64,000 nucleotides of DNA, taken from assembly GCA_045652125.1 (NCBI GenBank), contig JAZRTT010000025.1:54247-118246 (forward strand), given 5' to 3'. This document shows positions 24,799 through 34,308 of the stretch, in pieces. The notes under the pieces were generated by a model that saw only the letters and a program-made list of their open reading frames with translations, made no database searches and was not told the DNA's origin. The position numbers were made by a program, and so were the translations under genes. Source of the DNA: Avoscillospira sp045652125 (GTDB lineage: Bacteria > Bacillota > Clostridia > Oscillospirales > Oscillospiraceae). Position 1 is the stretch's first letter; every line of letters begins with the position of its first letter.

Positions 24799-25827
24799 TC
24801 AGGAAATCAACATGGCGTCACCAAAAGAGAAGAACCTGTATTTCTCCCGGACAGCCTCTTGATAAGCATTCAGTACGGCGTCTGTTCCTGCAAAAGCAGA
24901 AACCAACATCACAAGCGTACTTTCCGGCAGATGGAAATTGGTAATCAGTGCATCCATAGCCTTAAAACGATAACCGGGATAAATAAAAATCTCTGTCCAA
25001 GCCGATGCCTCCGAAAATCTGCCGTTTTCTCCTGCCAGCGATTCCAATGTTCGGCAGGATGTTGTGCCGACGCAGATCACCCGACCGCCCTTATCTTTGG
25101 TATCGTTGATCATGTCAGCAGTTTCCTGAGATATCATGCAAAATTCCGAATGCATATGGTGCTCGCTGATTTCCTCGGCTTTTACCGGACGGAATGTTCC
25201 CAGTCCGACATGAAGGGTCACATAGGCAAGTTTTACACCCTTTGCCTCAATTTTTGCCAAGAGTTCCTTTGTGAAATGAAGTCCGGCTGTCGGTGCTGCG
25301 GCAGAACCGTTGATTTTGGAATAAACGGTCTGATATCGTTCTCCGTCTTCCAGTTCCTCTTTGATATAGGGTGGAAGCGGCATTTTCCCAAGACGCTCCA
25401 AGACTTCCAGAAAGATTCCCTCGTAATGAAATTTAACGAGCTTATTTCCTGTCTCAAGAGCATCTGTCACCGTGGCAGTCAGGCTGCCGTCTCCGAACGA
25501 AAGCTGTGTACCCGGCTGTGTCTTACGGCCGGGTTTAGTCAGACATTCCCATATACCATCGCCTTTGTCCTTCAGCAGCAAAACCTCCACTGCCCCCAAG
25601 GAAGGTACGCGATGACCAAGGAGTCTTGCGGGAAGAACACGGGAGTTATTCAAAACCAAACAATCGCCGGGCTGAAGGAAATCTAAAATATCATAAAAAT
25701 ACTTGTGTTCGATCCGACCGGTCACACGGTCCAACGTCATAAGCCGGGACATATCCCGTTGTGCCAGAGGCGTCTGTGCAATCAGTTCCTCCGGTAATTC
25801 ATAGTAAAAATCATGTGTTTTCAACAA
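24799..25827 (-). CDS. queA: S-adenosylmethionine:tRNA ribosyltransferase-isomerase
   Basis: Adds the epoxycyclopentane moiety from SAM to preQ1-tRNA. It opens with DFYYELPEELIAQTPLAQRDMSRLM; mid-protein KINGSAAAPTAGLHFTKELL and late TNFHLPESTLVMLVSAFAG are diagnostic; 342 residues. The start is one of two tandem TTG codons after AGAGGG. With tgt it gives epoxyqueuosine; no queC/D/E/F genes are nearby, so the precursor is made elsewhere or salvaged. Confidence 0.96.
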   Translation of the reverse strand: MLKTHDFYYELPEELIAQTPLAQRDMSRLMTLDRVTGRIEHKYFYDILDFLQPGDCLVLNNSRVLPARLLGHRVPSLGAVEVLLLKDKGDGIWECLTKPGRKTQPGTQLSFGDGSLTATVTDALETGNKLVKFHYEGIFLEVLERLGKMPLPPYIKEELEDGERYQTVYSKINGSAAAPTAGLHFTKELLAKIEAKGVKLAYVTLHVGLGTFRPVKAEEISEHHMHSEFCMISQETADMINDTKDKGGRVICVGTTSCRTLESLAGENGRFSEASAWTEIFIYPGYRFKAMDALITNFHLPESTLVMLVSAFAGTDAVLNAYQEAVREKYRFFSFGDAMLIS

Positions 25828-25869
25828 CAGAACCCTCTATAAATGAAAAGTTTTCTACATTGTGCTTGA

Positions 25870-25898
25870 TTGACATCTGCATATTCCTGTGATATTAT
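25870..25898 (+). promoter_or_regulatory. asd promoter
   Basis: Perfect TTGACA (25870-25875), 17-bp spacer and TATTAT (25893-25898). It leaves a leader of about 125 bases before the asd ATG. I see a small hairpin (CGGTGG/CCGCCG) in it, but no lysine riboswitch or T-box. Confidence 0.75.
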
Positions 25899-26027
25899 AG
25901 CCACAACGGTGGACATATGACCGCCGTAGAAAAACAATTTCGTCCATCAGCACGAAAATATTATAATACATTCCTTCTTTTCCCGCAACCTAAACTTATA
26001 AGAACAAATCAGATTGGAGACGATTTT

Positions 26028-27107
26028 ATGAAAAAGTACAAAGTTGGTATTATCGGTGCTACCGGAATGGTAGGCCAGCGTTTTGTTCTTCTGAACAGCA
26101 ACCACCCCTGGTTTGAGTTGACCGCTCTGGCTGCCAGCTCCCGCAGCGCGGGAAAAACCTATGCAGAAGCCATCGGTTCCCGCTGGGCAATGGAAGATCC
26201 CATGCCTGCCCAGGCCGCTTCCATGATCGTGATGGATGCCGATATGGATGCCGAAAAGATCGCCTCTATGGTCGACTTCGTTTTCTGCGCCGTAGATATG
26301 AAAAAAGAGGAGATCAAAGCGCTGGAAGAACGCTATGCCAAACTGGAGTGCCCTGTGGTCTCCAACAACTCCGCCCATCGCTGGACAGAGGATGTCCCCA
26401 TGGTGGTGCCGGAGATCAATGCTGATCACATTAAAGTCATTGATGCGCAGAGAAAACGCCTTGGTACAAAACGAGGGTTCGTTGCCGTCAAGTCCAACTG
26501 CAGCTTGCAAAGCTACATTCCTGCACTCCATCCCCTGCTGAAATATGGAATCGATTCTGCCCTGGTCTGCACATATCAGGCCATATCCGGCGCCGGCAAG
26601 ACCTTTGAGTCATGGCCTGAAATGGTAGACAATGTCATCCCTTATATTGGCGGTGAAGAAGAAAAGTCCGAACGGGAACCCATGAAGCTGTGGGGTCATG
26701 TGGAAAGCGACAAGATTGTCAACGCCTCTGAGCCCTCTATCACAGCACAGTGCCTGCGTGTTCCTGCCAGCAATGGTCATATGGCCGCTGTGTTCATGAA
26801 ATTCAAGGGAGAAGCTCCCTCCATGGAGCAAATCAAAGCCGACTGGGCAGCCTTTGCCGGCCGAGCACAGGAGCTGCAGCTTCCCTCTGCACCCAAGCAG
26901 TTCCTCCACTACTTTGAAGAGGATAATCGTCCCCAGACCAAGCTGGACCGCATGACGGAAAACGGCATGGCAGTCTGCATCGGTCGCCTGCGTCCCGATA
27001 CCCAGTATGATTACAAGTTCGTTTGCCTGTCCCATAACACGCTGCGCGGTGCTGCGGGCGGTGCAGTCCTTCTGGCAGAGCTTCTCTGTGCTGAAGGTTA
27101 CATCTGA
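26028..27107 (+). CDS. asd: Aspartate-semialdehyde dehydrogenase
   Basis: NADPH-dependent reduction of aspartyl phosphate, the branch point to lysine, diaminopimelate, threonine and methionine. KVGIIGATGMVGQRFVLL is the Rossmann loop and VAVKSNCSLQSYIPALHP carries the catalytic cysteine. 359 residues and the sequence style fit the archaeal/fungal-type Asd found in many Clostridia. The ATG at 26028 has GGAG seven bases before; an in-frame extension to 25917 would start only 19 bases after the -10 box and has no family support. Confidence 0.94.
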   Translation: MKKYKVGIIGATGMVGQRFVLLNSNHPWFELTALAASSRSAGKTYAEAIGSRWAMEDPMPAQAASMIVMDADMDAEKIASMVDFVFCAVDMKKEEIKALEERYAKLECPVVSNNSAHRWTEDVPMVVPEINADHIKVIDAQRKRLGTKRGFVAVKSNCSLQSYIPALHPLLKYGIDSALVCTYQAISGAGKTFESWPEMVDNVIPYIGGEEEKSEREPMKLWGHVESDKIVNASEPSITAQCLRVPASNGHMAAVFMKFKGEAPSMEQIKADWAAFAGRAQELQLPSAPKQFLHYFEEDNRPQTKLDRMTENGMAVCIGRLRPDTQYDYKFVCLSHNTLRGAAGGAVLLAELLCAEGYI

Positions 27108-27114
27108 TAACATC

Positions 27115-27147
27115 AAAAAGCGGATGGCTCAAAGCCATCCGCTTTTT
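27115..27147. terminator. Bidirectional terminator between asd and tyrS
   Basis: 15-bp perfect stem (27115-27129 with 27133-27147), loop CAA, A run and T run on either side, between convergent genes. Confidence 0.85.
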
Positions 27148-27148
27148 C

Positions 27149-28372
27149 TTATGCCAAAATTGCTTTGTGGTAAACCTTCTTACCCTTGCGGATTTTCAGG
27201 CCTCCCTGAAGCTGTTCGGCGGTGTAAACAACCTCAATGCCGGTCACCTTTTCCTCGTTGACCATGACACCACCCTGCTGAACCAAGCGACGGCCTTCGG
27301 ACTTGGATGGAATCAGCTTGCAAGCCAGCATCAAATCCAGAATGGCAATTTTGCCATCGGTGAGCTGATCGGCTGTGATTTCCGTGGTAGGCATATTGGC
27401 ATCATCGGAACCGCCGGCAAACAGAGCCTTGGCAGCAGTCTGCGCCTTGTCGGCCTCTTCCTCGCCATGAACCAGTTTGGTCAGCTCGTAGGCCAAAATC
27501 TCCTTGGCCTTGTTCAGCTGGCTGCCTTCCCAGGAGGCCATTGCCTCAATTTCGGACAGAGGCAGGAAGGTCAGCATACGAATGCACTTCATGACGTCTG
27601 CATCGTCCACATTGCGCCAGTACTGATAGAAATCAAAGGGTGAGGTCCTATTGGGGTCAAGCCACACAGCGCCCTTGGCGGTCTTACCCATCTTATTGCC
27701 CTCAGAGTTCAGAAGCAGCGTGATGGTCATGGCATGGGCATCCTTGCCCAGTTTTCGTCTGATCAGTTCCGTGCCGCCCAGCATGTTGGACCACTGATCG
27801 TTGCCACCGAACTGCAGGTTACATCCCAACTTCTGATACAGATAATAGAAGTCATAGGACTGCATGATCATGTAGTTGAATTCCAGGAAGCTCAGGCCCT
27901 TTTCCATTCTTTGCTTATAGCACTCAGCTCGGAGCATATTGTTTACGGAGAAGCAGGCACCTACCTCACGAAGCAGTTCCACATAATTGAGATCCAGCAG
28001 CCATTCGGCGTTGTTGACCATCAGGGCCTTGCCCTCGCCAAAGTCGATGAACCGTTCCATCTGCTTTTTGAAGCAGTCACAGTTGTGCTGAATGGTCTCA
28101 GGGGTCATCATGGAACGCATATCCGTACGGCCGGAGGGGTCGCCGATCATGGCGGTACCGCCGCCGATGAGAGCGATGGGACGATTTCCTGCCATCTGCA
28201 GCCGCTTCATGAGACAAAGAGCCATAAAGTGGCCCACGTGCAGGGAATCTGCCGTTGGATCAAAGCCAATATAGAAGGTTGCCTTTCCTGCATTAATCAG
28301 TTCGCTGACTTCCTTCTCGTCTGTGACCTGAGCGATCAGCCCACGGGCTACCAGTTCTTCGTAAAGTGTCAT
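27149..28372 (-). CDS. tyrS: Tyrosyl-tRNA synthetase
   Basis: Class Ic synthetase, 407 residues. The HIGH motif is LHVGHFMAL, the KMSKS counterpart is GNKMGKTAKG, and the C-terminal S4 domain ends RRLVQQGGVMVNEEKVTG. The ATG at 28372 (MTLYEEL) is preferred, with AAAGGA at suitable distance; an ATG at 28381 abuts the same RBS. The gene is under T-box control by its 5' leader. Confidence 0.96.
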   Translation of the reverse strand: MTLYEELVARGLIAQVTDEKEVSELINAGKATFYIGFDPTADSLHVGHFMALCLMKRLQMAGNRPIALIGGGTAMIGDPSGRTDMRSMMTPETIQHNCDCFKKQMERFIDFGEGKALMVNNAEWLLDLNYVELLREVGACFSVNNMLRAECYKQRMEKGLSFLEFNYMIMQSYDFYYLYQKLGCNLQFGGNDQWSNMLGGTELIRRKLGKDAHAMTITLLLNSEGNKMGKTAKGAVWLDPNRTSPFDFYQYWRNVDDADVMKCIRMLTFLPLSEIEAMASWEGSQLNKAKEILAYELTKLVHGEEEADKAQTAAKALFAGGSDDANMPTTEITADQLTDGKIAILDLMLACKLIPSKSEGRRLVQQGGVMVNEEKVTGIEVVYTAEQLQGGLKIRKGKKVYHKAILA

Positions 28373-28641
28373 TGTATCCATTCCTTTCTCAAATGAAAAA
28401 GCCCTCTGTCGCTGACAGAGGGCGTAGTTACGCGATACCACCTCAGTTTACCGCTTTTTCACAAAAACGGCCTCACGGAGTCAAGGACTCCACGCTTTAA
28501 CGGGCGTACCCGTCCTACCCTACTCTTGTTTCAGGCGGCTGCTCCAAGGTGTATTCCGTCCGCTTCCCCCACTTCCTTGCACCAACCGGAAGTTCTCTGA
28601 ACGGTTCTTCAGACGTACTGGTCCTTTTCTCCGCATTTATC
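28373..28641 (-). promoter_or_regulatory. Tyrosine T-box leader of tyrS
   Basis: On the minus strand the leader contains the T-box sequence GAGGTGGTATCGCG (around 28431-28444), which pairs with the tRNA acceptor end. Stem I carries the tyrosine codon TAC at 28553-28551 in the context GAATACACC as specifier. A terminator hairpin (28401-28423: GCCCTCTGTC/GACAGAGGGC) followed by TTTTT sits just before the RBS. Uncharged tRNA-Tyr should favour the antiterminator and raise tyrS expression. Confidence 0.93.
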
Positions 28642-28647
28642 CTGGTT

Positions 28648-28676
28648 ATGGTATCAAATTCTGCTGCATTTGTCAA
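28648..28676 (-). promoter_or_regulatory. tyrS T-box promoter, overlapping the recN stop
   Basis: -35 TTGACA (28671-28676), 17-bp spacer and -10 TACCAT (28648-28653). The TGA inside TTGACA is the recN stop codon. Confidence 0.7.
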
Positions 28677-30325
28677 CAAAAAAGCATTTCCTCTGCGCTG
28701 CGGAGGGTCGTAGCCGTAATTTCTGCACCGCCAATAATTCTGGCAAGCTCTCTGATCCGGCCGTTTCTGTCAAGAGAAGTTACCTGTGTGTAAGTTCTTC
28801 CCTGACGTTCTGACTTGGATATCAGAAGATGTTCATCCGCTGCCGCAGCAATCTGCGGCAAATGAGTTACGCACAAAACCTGCTTTCCAACAGAAACGGA
28901 ACGAAGCTTTTCTGCTACCTTTTGGGCAGCGCGACCGCTGACGCCGGCATCAACTTCGTCAAAAATCATGGTATTGACCTGCTCCTGCTCTGCAAGAACA
29001 TTTTTGATTGCCAGCATAATGCGTGCCAACTCACCGCCGGAAGCTACTTTACTCATAGGCTTCAGCGCCTCACCTACATTGGTAGTCATCAAAAATTTGA
29101 CATCGTCCATACCGTTTTGTGCCATAGGCTGCGGCTCAAAATGACAAACAAACTGCGTACGGGGCATATCCAGCGCCGCAAGTTCTTCTTCCAGACGGCA
29201 TTGCAGCTTCTCCGCTGCACGAATTCTGGTGTCACGAAGAACCATTGCAGCCGCTTCTGCCTCTTTTTCCAGTTTCTCCAATTGCTTGTTCAGCAGCTCG
29301 ACCCGATCGGAAGCAAACTCAATTTCCTCCAGCTCTTGCTCTGCTTTCTCCAGATAAGATAGGATATCCTCTATCGATGCACCATACTTACGTCGGAGGC
29401 GGTAAATTACATCCAATCGGCTTTCAATCTGTTCCAACTCATCGCCGGAGTAGCTAAGCTCCTCCATCCGACTGTGCAGCTCCTCAGAAATATCCTGTAT
29501 AGCGTAGCCCAAATCAGAGATTCTGTCAAAGATTTCACTTAAGCCATCATCGTACCGCGTAATTTTGGATAGTGCCTGTACTGCTTCCGAGGTCAATCCG
29601 GCAGCACCATCTCTATTTTCATCTCCATATAAGGCAGAAACGGCACGAGACAATCCATCCATCAATTTTTCTGCATTCTGCAGGACTTTTCGTCTGTTCT
29701 CCAGGGTCTCAAATTCCCCGATGGTCAGTTGTGCCCGCCTGATCTCCTCAATCTGAAACTGCAGGGCTTCTACCCGACGAAGCTTTTCTCCCTCATCGAT
29801 CGACAATCGCTGAATGTCCCTTCGCACCAGCATAACTGCATTGAATGCTTCTTCATACGCCGTCAGCTCCATCCGGTTTCTGGCAAACAGATCCAGATAG
29901 GATAGATGACTGGCTTCATCAAACAACTGCTGAGAATCATGCTGACCATGGATGTTGACCAATTGAACGCCCAGCTTTTTAAGAATTGATACAGTAACGG
30001 GGTGTCCATTCACACGGCAAGCATTTCTCCCATCCGCAAAAATTTCCCGCTGCACCAAAAGTTCCTGTTCAGTATAGGGTACTGTGTTCTCTTCAAACCA
30101 AGAAAGAAAAGGAACTTCGGAAAATACGGCACTGACATACGCCCTATCAGCACCGGTACGAATCACATCCCGATAAGCCCGTTCACCCAATATGGCAGAG
30201 ATCGCATCGATCACAATGGATTTTCCCGCACCGGTCTCACCGGTTAGGACGTTAAACCCAGGGCCAAACCGGATGTCCGTTTGCTCAATTACAGCTATAT
30301 TCTCTATGTGAAGCAAATTCAGCAT
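28673..30325 (-). CDS. recN: DNA repair protein RecN
   Basis: SMC-like ATPase for double-strand-break repair, 550 residues. Walker A is TGETGAGKSIVIDAI near residue 34, a long coiled coil fills the middle (about 150-360), and the C-terminal half has the signature VASGGELARIMLAIK and Walker B MIFDEVDAGVSG. I use the ATG at 30325 (MLNLLHIENIAVIE) with GAAAGGA before it; a longer frame adds unlike residues. It follows argR, as in most Firmicutes. Confidence 0.96.
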   Translation of the reverse strand: MLNLLHIENIAVIEQTDIRFGPGFNVLTGETGAGKSIVIDAISAILGERAYRDVIRTGADRAYVSAVFSEVPFLSWFEENTVPYTEQELLVQREIFADGRNACRVNGHPVTVSILKKLGVQLVNIHGQHDSQQLFDEASHLSYLDLFARNRMELTAYEEAFNAVMLVRRDIQRLSIDEGEKLRRVEALQFQIEEIRRAQLTIGEFETLENRRKVLQNAEKLMDGLSRAVSALYGDENRDGAAGLTSEAVQALSKITRYDDGLSEIFDRISDLGYAIQDISEELHSRMEELSYSGDELEQIESRLDVIYRLRRKYGASIEDILSYLEKAEQELEEIEFASDRVELLNKQLEKLEKEAEAAAMVLRDTRIRAAEKLQCRLEEELAALDMPRTQFVCHFEPQPMAQNGMDDVKFLMTTNVGEALKPMSKVASGGELARIMLAIKNVLAEQEQVNTMIFDEVDAGVSGRAAQKVAEKLRSVSVGKQVLCVTHLPQIAAAADEHLLISKSERQGRTYTQVTSLDRNGRIRELARIIGGAEITATTLRSAEEMLFC

Positions 30326-30347
30326 AGAATATACGTCCTTTCTAGAA

Positions 30348-30800
30348 TCAACTGACGTGACGCTTAAAATCTGCGCAGAGAGCAACTGCAGCCGCAGTAT
30401 CACGCATCAGAAGAAATGCCGTATCGTCACCGGCAAGCGTGCCAACGATCACATCCAAATTCATGGCATCAATGGCAGAACAGGCAGCAGAGGCCAAGCC
30501 CGGCATAGTCTTGATAACAACGATGTTTTGTGCGTGATCACAGGCAACTATGCTTTGCTTGAATATACTGTCAAGCTTTGAAGTGAGCGTTGGCTCCAGC
30601 TGACGAGAAGCAGTGCTGTATCGATAGATACCACCGGGGCTCTGTTCTTTGATAATGCGCAGTTCCTTGATATCACGGGAAATCGTTGCCTGGGTTGTTG
30701 AGAAACCGTAGTTGCTCAGTTCCGTCAGAAGCTGCTCCTGTGTTTCGATATCTTTGTTTTCTATGAGTTCCAAAATTTTTGCCTGCCGGTTTATTTTCAT
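30348..30800 (-). CDS. argR: Arginine repressor ArgR
   Basis: Hexameric arginine-responsive regulator, 150 residues. An N-terminal winged helix (KINRQAKILELIENKDIETQEQLLTELSNYGFSTTQATISRDIKEL) precedes the C-terminal arginine-binding core (LDVIVGTLAGDDTAFLLMRD, GTLAGDDT being the ligand motif). It sits in the conserved tlyA-nadK-argR-recN cluster. RBS GGAG is before the ATG. Confidence 0.96.
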   Translation of the reverse strand: MKINRQAKILELIENKDIETQEQLLTELSNYGFSTTQATISRDIKELRIIKEQSPGGIYRYSTASRQLEPTLTSKLDSIFKQSIVACDHAQNIVVIKTMPGLASAACSAIDAMNLDVIVGTLAGDDTAFLLMRDTAAAVALCADFKRHVS

Positions 30801-30812
30801 TGGATAAACTCC

Positions 30813-31673
30813 TTATCGAACGTAGAATTTATTGTTAAATATCTCGTAAAAACTGGTCTGTTTCAGCCGCAGTAGACAAGTTTCCTGCTCTGCCTTCCGT
30901 ACAGTTACTACATCACCCATATTAAGGCGGAACGCCCGGCCTCCGTCTACGGACAAAAATGCACTTTTTCGCCCCAGTTTACCAAGCCGAACCGAAATTG
31001 TGCGCCACGGAGCCGTTACAATCCCCTTGGCGTGGAACCCATGAGGGCAAATGGGTGTAATGATAATATTCTGTGCAGAAGGCTCTACAATGGGACCACC
31101 TGCGGACATGGAATAAGCAGTAGATCCGGTAGGTGTAGAGATCAGGATACCGTCACCAAAAAAAGTGCTTGCCTCCACTCCATCGCACTCCACCGCTACC
31201 TGAACCACACGGGCAATAGCGCCTTTGGTGATGGCTGCATCATTGAGAGCAACTTCATCAAATAAGATGCGGCCTTCATTTTCAACCGTCACCCGGAGCA
31301 TCATTCGCTTTTCGATGGTATAGTCACCATCAGCCAATCTGGACAGCAACGGTAATTCACTGCCTTCCAATTCCGCCATAAATCCCATTGTTCCTACATT
31401 TACGCCAAGAATAGGCACGTGATGCATGGTTGCAACCTTGGAGGAATGCAAAATCGTACCGTCACCGCCAAAACAAATTAAAACATCCGCTTTTTTGATC
31501 TCCCGTTGTAAATCGTGAAACACAATGTTCTGCGGCATCTCTAAATTCTTATCCACATCAAAAGGCAGACAGATTCTGGTCTCAATGCCTGCCTGCTGCA
31601 GTATCGCCACAGCCTGCTCCACCAGTTTGAAATTTCGATCCCGATAGGGATTTGGTGTCAGTACAGCTCTCAT
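30813..31673 (-). CDS. nadK: NAD kinase
   Basis: Phosphorylates NAD to NADP. The GGDGT motif is in VLICFGGDGTILHSSK (about residue 65), NDAAITKG follows, and FFGDGILISTPTGSTAYSMSAGGPIV is the substrate-binding block. 286 residues. It lies 12 bases upstream of argR and 3 bases after tlyA. Confidence 0.96.
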   Translation of the reverse strand: MRAVLTPNPYRDRNFKLVEQAVAILQQAGIETRICLPFDVDKNLEMPQNIVFHDLQREIKKADVLICFGGDGTILHSSKVATMHHVPILGVNVGTMGFMAELEGSELPLLSRLADGDYTIEKRMMLRVTVENEGRILFDEVALNDAAITKGAIARVVQVAVECDGVEASTFFGDGILISTPTGSTAYSMSAGGPIVEPSAQNIIITPICPHGFHAKGIVTAPWRTISVRLGKLGRKSAFLSVDGGRAFRLNMGDVVTVRKAEQETCLLRLKQTSFYEIFNNKFYVR

Positions 31674-31676
31674 ATG

Positions 31677-32483
31677 TTACCCTTTCAGCGAATCATGTGC
31701 CGTCTGTACCAGTTCGGACAATTCAGGAATACAATCTTTACCGGCAGACAGAGACAGGTGTCCTAAAAATTCAATGTTCCCTTCCGGTCCTTTGACCGGA
31801 GAAAAAGTCAAATTGCAAATCGTGAAGCCCAAAGTTCGTGCCAATTCCACAAAGCTTTTCAAAACCTCCTCGTGGATCTGAGGGTCACGAACAACACCCT
31901 TCTTCCCTACGTTCTCTTTTCCGGCCTCAAACTGAGGCTTAATCAGGCAAAGAACCTGACCGTTGTCCTGTTTCAAAAGCCTTTTAATAACCGGAAGCAC
32001 CAGTTTCAAAGAGATAAAGGAAACATCCACCACAGATAAATCCAGCGGTTCACCCAACTGCTCCGGTGTCACATATCGGATATTTGTCCGTTCCATGACC
32101 ACTACTCGTTCATCATTTCTGATTTTCCAGGCCAACTGACCGTAACCGACATCGATAGCAAATACCTTTTTTGCCCCCTGCTGCAGCAGGCAATCCGTAA
32201 AACCACCCGTAGAAGCTCCGGAATCACTGCAAACAAACCCTGTCGGATCAACACCAAAATCACGCAGAGCCTTTTCCAACTTCAGGCCGCCGCGGCTGAC
32301 ATAAGGACATACGCTGCCGCGCACCTCAATATTTGCCTCGACATGAATCGTCATTCCGGGTTTATCGGCTTTCTGTCCATCTACATATACGTCACCGCTC
32401 ATAATGACTGCCTGTGCCTTGGAGCGACTGTCAAAAAAGCCTTTTTGGATCAGGAGTACATCCAGACGTTCTTTCGTTTTCAT
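31677..32483 (-). CDS. tlyA: TlyA family rRNA 2'-O-methyltransferase
   Basis: S4 RNA-binding domain at the N-terminus (RLDVLLIQKGFFDSRSKAQAVIMSGDVYVDG) joined to an FtsJ-type methyltransferase (SDSGASTGGFTDCLLQQGAKKVFAIDVGYGQL, LCLIKPQFEAGKENVG). Relatives methylate 16S and/or 23S rRNA; an old hemolysin label is misleading. I choose the ATG at 32483 with GGGAG ten bases before. The gene then overlaps the end of dxs by 53 bases in another frame. 268 residues. Confidence 0.92.
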   Translation of the reverse strand: MKTKERLDVLLIQKGFFDSRSKAQAVIMSGDVYVDGQKADKPGMTIHVEANIEVRGSVCPYVSRGGLKLEKALRDFGVDPTGFVCSDSGASTGGFTDCLLQQGAKKVFAIDVGYGQLAWKIRNDERVVVMERTNIRYVTPEQLGEPLDLSVVDVSFISLKLVLPVIKRLLKQDNGQVLCLIKPQFEAGKENVGKKGVVRDPQIHEEVLKSFVELARTLGFTICNLTFSPVKGPEGNIEFLGHLSLSAGKDCIPELSELVQTAHDSLKG

Positions 32484-34299
32484 GGTGCAACAACTCCCTT
32501 GCTGCCTGTAAAATACTTTCAGAATCGATCTGCATCGTTCTGCGCAGGGCTTCCACTTCTCCATGCGGAACGATTCCGTTTTTCAAATTCAGCAGACGGC
32601 TTTGGCATAAAATACCGTCTTGACAGATGGAGGCCAGCAGTTCCAAGCCAACACAACCGGCTTCCGCAGTTTCTTCCACCACCAAAAGCCGCTTGGTATT
32701 TCTTACTGATCTGATTACAGCATTGGGATCAAGCGGAGTAATCTGATCCAGCTTGATCACGTCTGCTTTCAAATGTTTTGCCGCTGTCAGTACATCGTTA
32801 AGTGTCACGCCATAGGTAACAATCGTAATCTCGCTGTCATCGTGAAGCACGTTATTCCATTGGCTGCAGGAATACGCACCTTCACAACCTCTGGGATATC
32901 GTATTGCTACCGGTCCTGTCATTTCCACAACCCCATGGCGAAGCATACGTCGCAGCTCTTCGTTGCTGGCAGGACAAAGAATCTGCATACCGGGAATTTG
33001 ACGAAGATATCCCACATCAAATATACCTTGATGAGTCTCGCCATCCTCGCCCACCAGTCCGGCTCGGTCAACCGCCAGAACCACGTGAAGATTTGAAAGT
33101 GCAACATCTTCAATGAGCATATCATAGGCTCTTTGAAGGAATGTAGAATAGACAGCAAATACCGGTATCATCCCCTGATTGGCAAGACCTGCCGCCATAG
33201 CAACAGCATGCCCTTCGGCGATACCCACATCAAAAAACCGTTTCGGAAACCTTCTTGCGAACTGATCCAGACCGGTACCCTGCTCCATAGCAGCGGTAAT
33301 GGTACAAATACTTTCATTAGTTTCAGCGATATCACAGAGGGTTTCGCCAAAAATTCGGGAAAAACTCTCGCTTTTAGATCCTACAGATGAACCGGTATCG
33401 GGATCAAAACTGCCAACTCCGTGAAAATCGGCAGGCTGTCCTTCCGCAGGCGCATAGCCCTTCCCTTTGGTGGTGACAACATGGAGCACCACCGGTTCTT
33501 TCATGTCCTTCGCATGCTGAAGAAGATGGGTCAGCATTTTCACATCATGGCCATCTACGGGGCCAAGGTATTGAAAGCCCATTTCTTCAAACAAGGTCAT
33601 GCCGAGGATCTTTCGGTGCATCCATGCTTTGATTCTGTGCGTGAATGCGTAGACCTTTTTTCCACAGGGCACACGAAAGACAATCTCCCGATAGAGCTTT
33701 TTCAGGTCAAAATACCCGGGCTTCAGTCGCATTTGGGACAGATGCCGGGCTACGGCGCCCACATTGGGTTTAATGGACATACCGTTGTCATTGAGAACGA
33801 CAACAAGTGATTCCCCGCTTTGCCCTGCATCATTCAGCCCTTCATAGGCCAAGCCTCCGGTCAGCGCCCCATCCCCCAAAATGACCACAACGTCATAATT
33901 TTCTTTCTGCAGGGTTCTGGCTCTGGCCATTCCAAGAGCAACGGAAACAGAATCCGAAGCATGTCCCGCTATAAACGCATCGTGGTCACTTTCTGAAGGC
34001 TTTGGGAATCCGGCCAAGCCGCCAAGCTGCCGCAAAGAAGAAAATTGCTCCATTCTTCCCGTCAGAATTTTATGGACATAAGATTGATGCCCTACATCAA
34101 ACAAAAGACGGTCAACGGCTGTATCATAAACCTTATGTAAGGCTAATGTCAGCTCCACTACACCTAAATTGGATGAAAGATGACCCCCGGTTTCCGCCAG
34201 ATGATGTACCAGAAATTCACGAATTTCTTTGCAGAGCTGCTTTTGCTGCACCACATCCAACGCCAAAAGGTCATTTCTGTTTCTAATTTTTTCCAGCAT
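32431..34299 (-). CDS. dxs: 1-deoxy-D-xylulose-5-phosphate synthase
   Basis: Thiamine-diphosphate enzyme starting the MEP pathway from pyruvate and glyceraldehyde 3-phosphate. The ThDP motif is VVILGDGALTGGLAYEGLNDAG. The transketolase middle domain has DRAGLVGEDGETHQGIFDVGYL, and the C-terminal domain ends with an Arg/Lys-rich tail. 622 residues. GAGGTAAT precedes the ATG. It sits directly after oapA and shares the pathway with ispD and ispF at 2.1-3.4 kb. Confidence 0.97.
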   Translation of the reverse strand: MLEKIRNRNDLLALDVVQQKQLCKEIREFLVHHLAETGGHLSSNLGVVELTLALHKVYDTAVDRLLFDVGHQSYVHKILTGRMEQFSSLRQLGGLAGFPKPSESDHDAFIAGHASDSVSVALGMARARTLQKENYDVVVILGDGALTGGLAYEGLNDAGQSGESLVVVLNDNGMSIKPNVGAVARHLSQMRLKPGYFDLKKLYREIVFRVPCGKKVYAFTHRIKAWMHRKILGMTLFEEMGFQYLGPVDGHDVKMLTHLLQHAKDMKEPVVLHVVTTKGKGYAPAEGQPADFHGVGSFDPDTGSSVGSKSESFSRIFGETLCDIAETNESICTITAAMEQGTGLDQFARRFPKRFFDVGIAEGHAVAMAAGLANQGMIPVFAVYSTFLQRAYDMLIEDVALSNLHVVLAVDRAGLVGEDGETHQGIFDVGYLRQIPGMQILCPASNEELRRMLRHGVVEMTGPVAIRYPRGCEGAYSCSQWNNVLHDDSEITIVTYGVTLNDVLTAAKHLKADVIKLDQITPLDPNAVIRSVRNTKRLLVVEETAEAGCVGLELLASICQDGILCQSRLLNLKNGIVPHGEVEALRRTMQIDSESILQAARELLHHENERTSGCTPDPKRLF

Positions 34300-34308
34300 A
34301 ATTACCTC

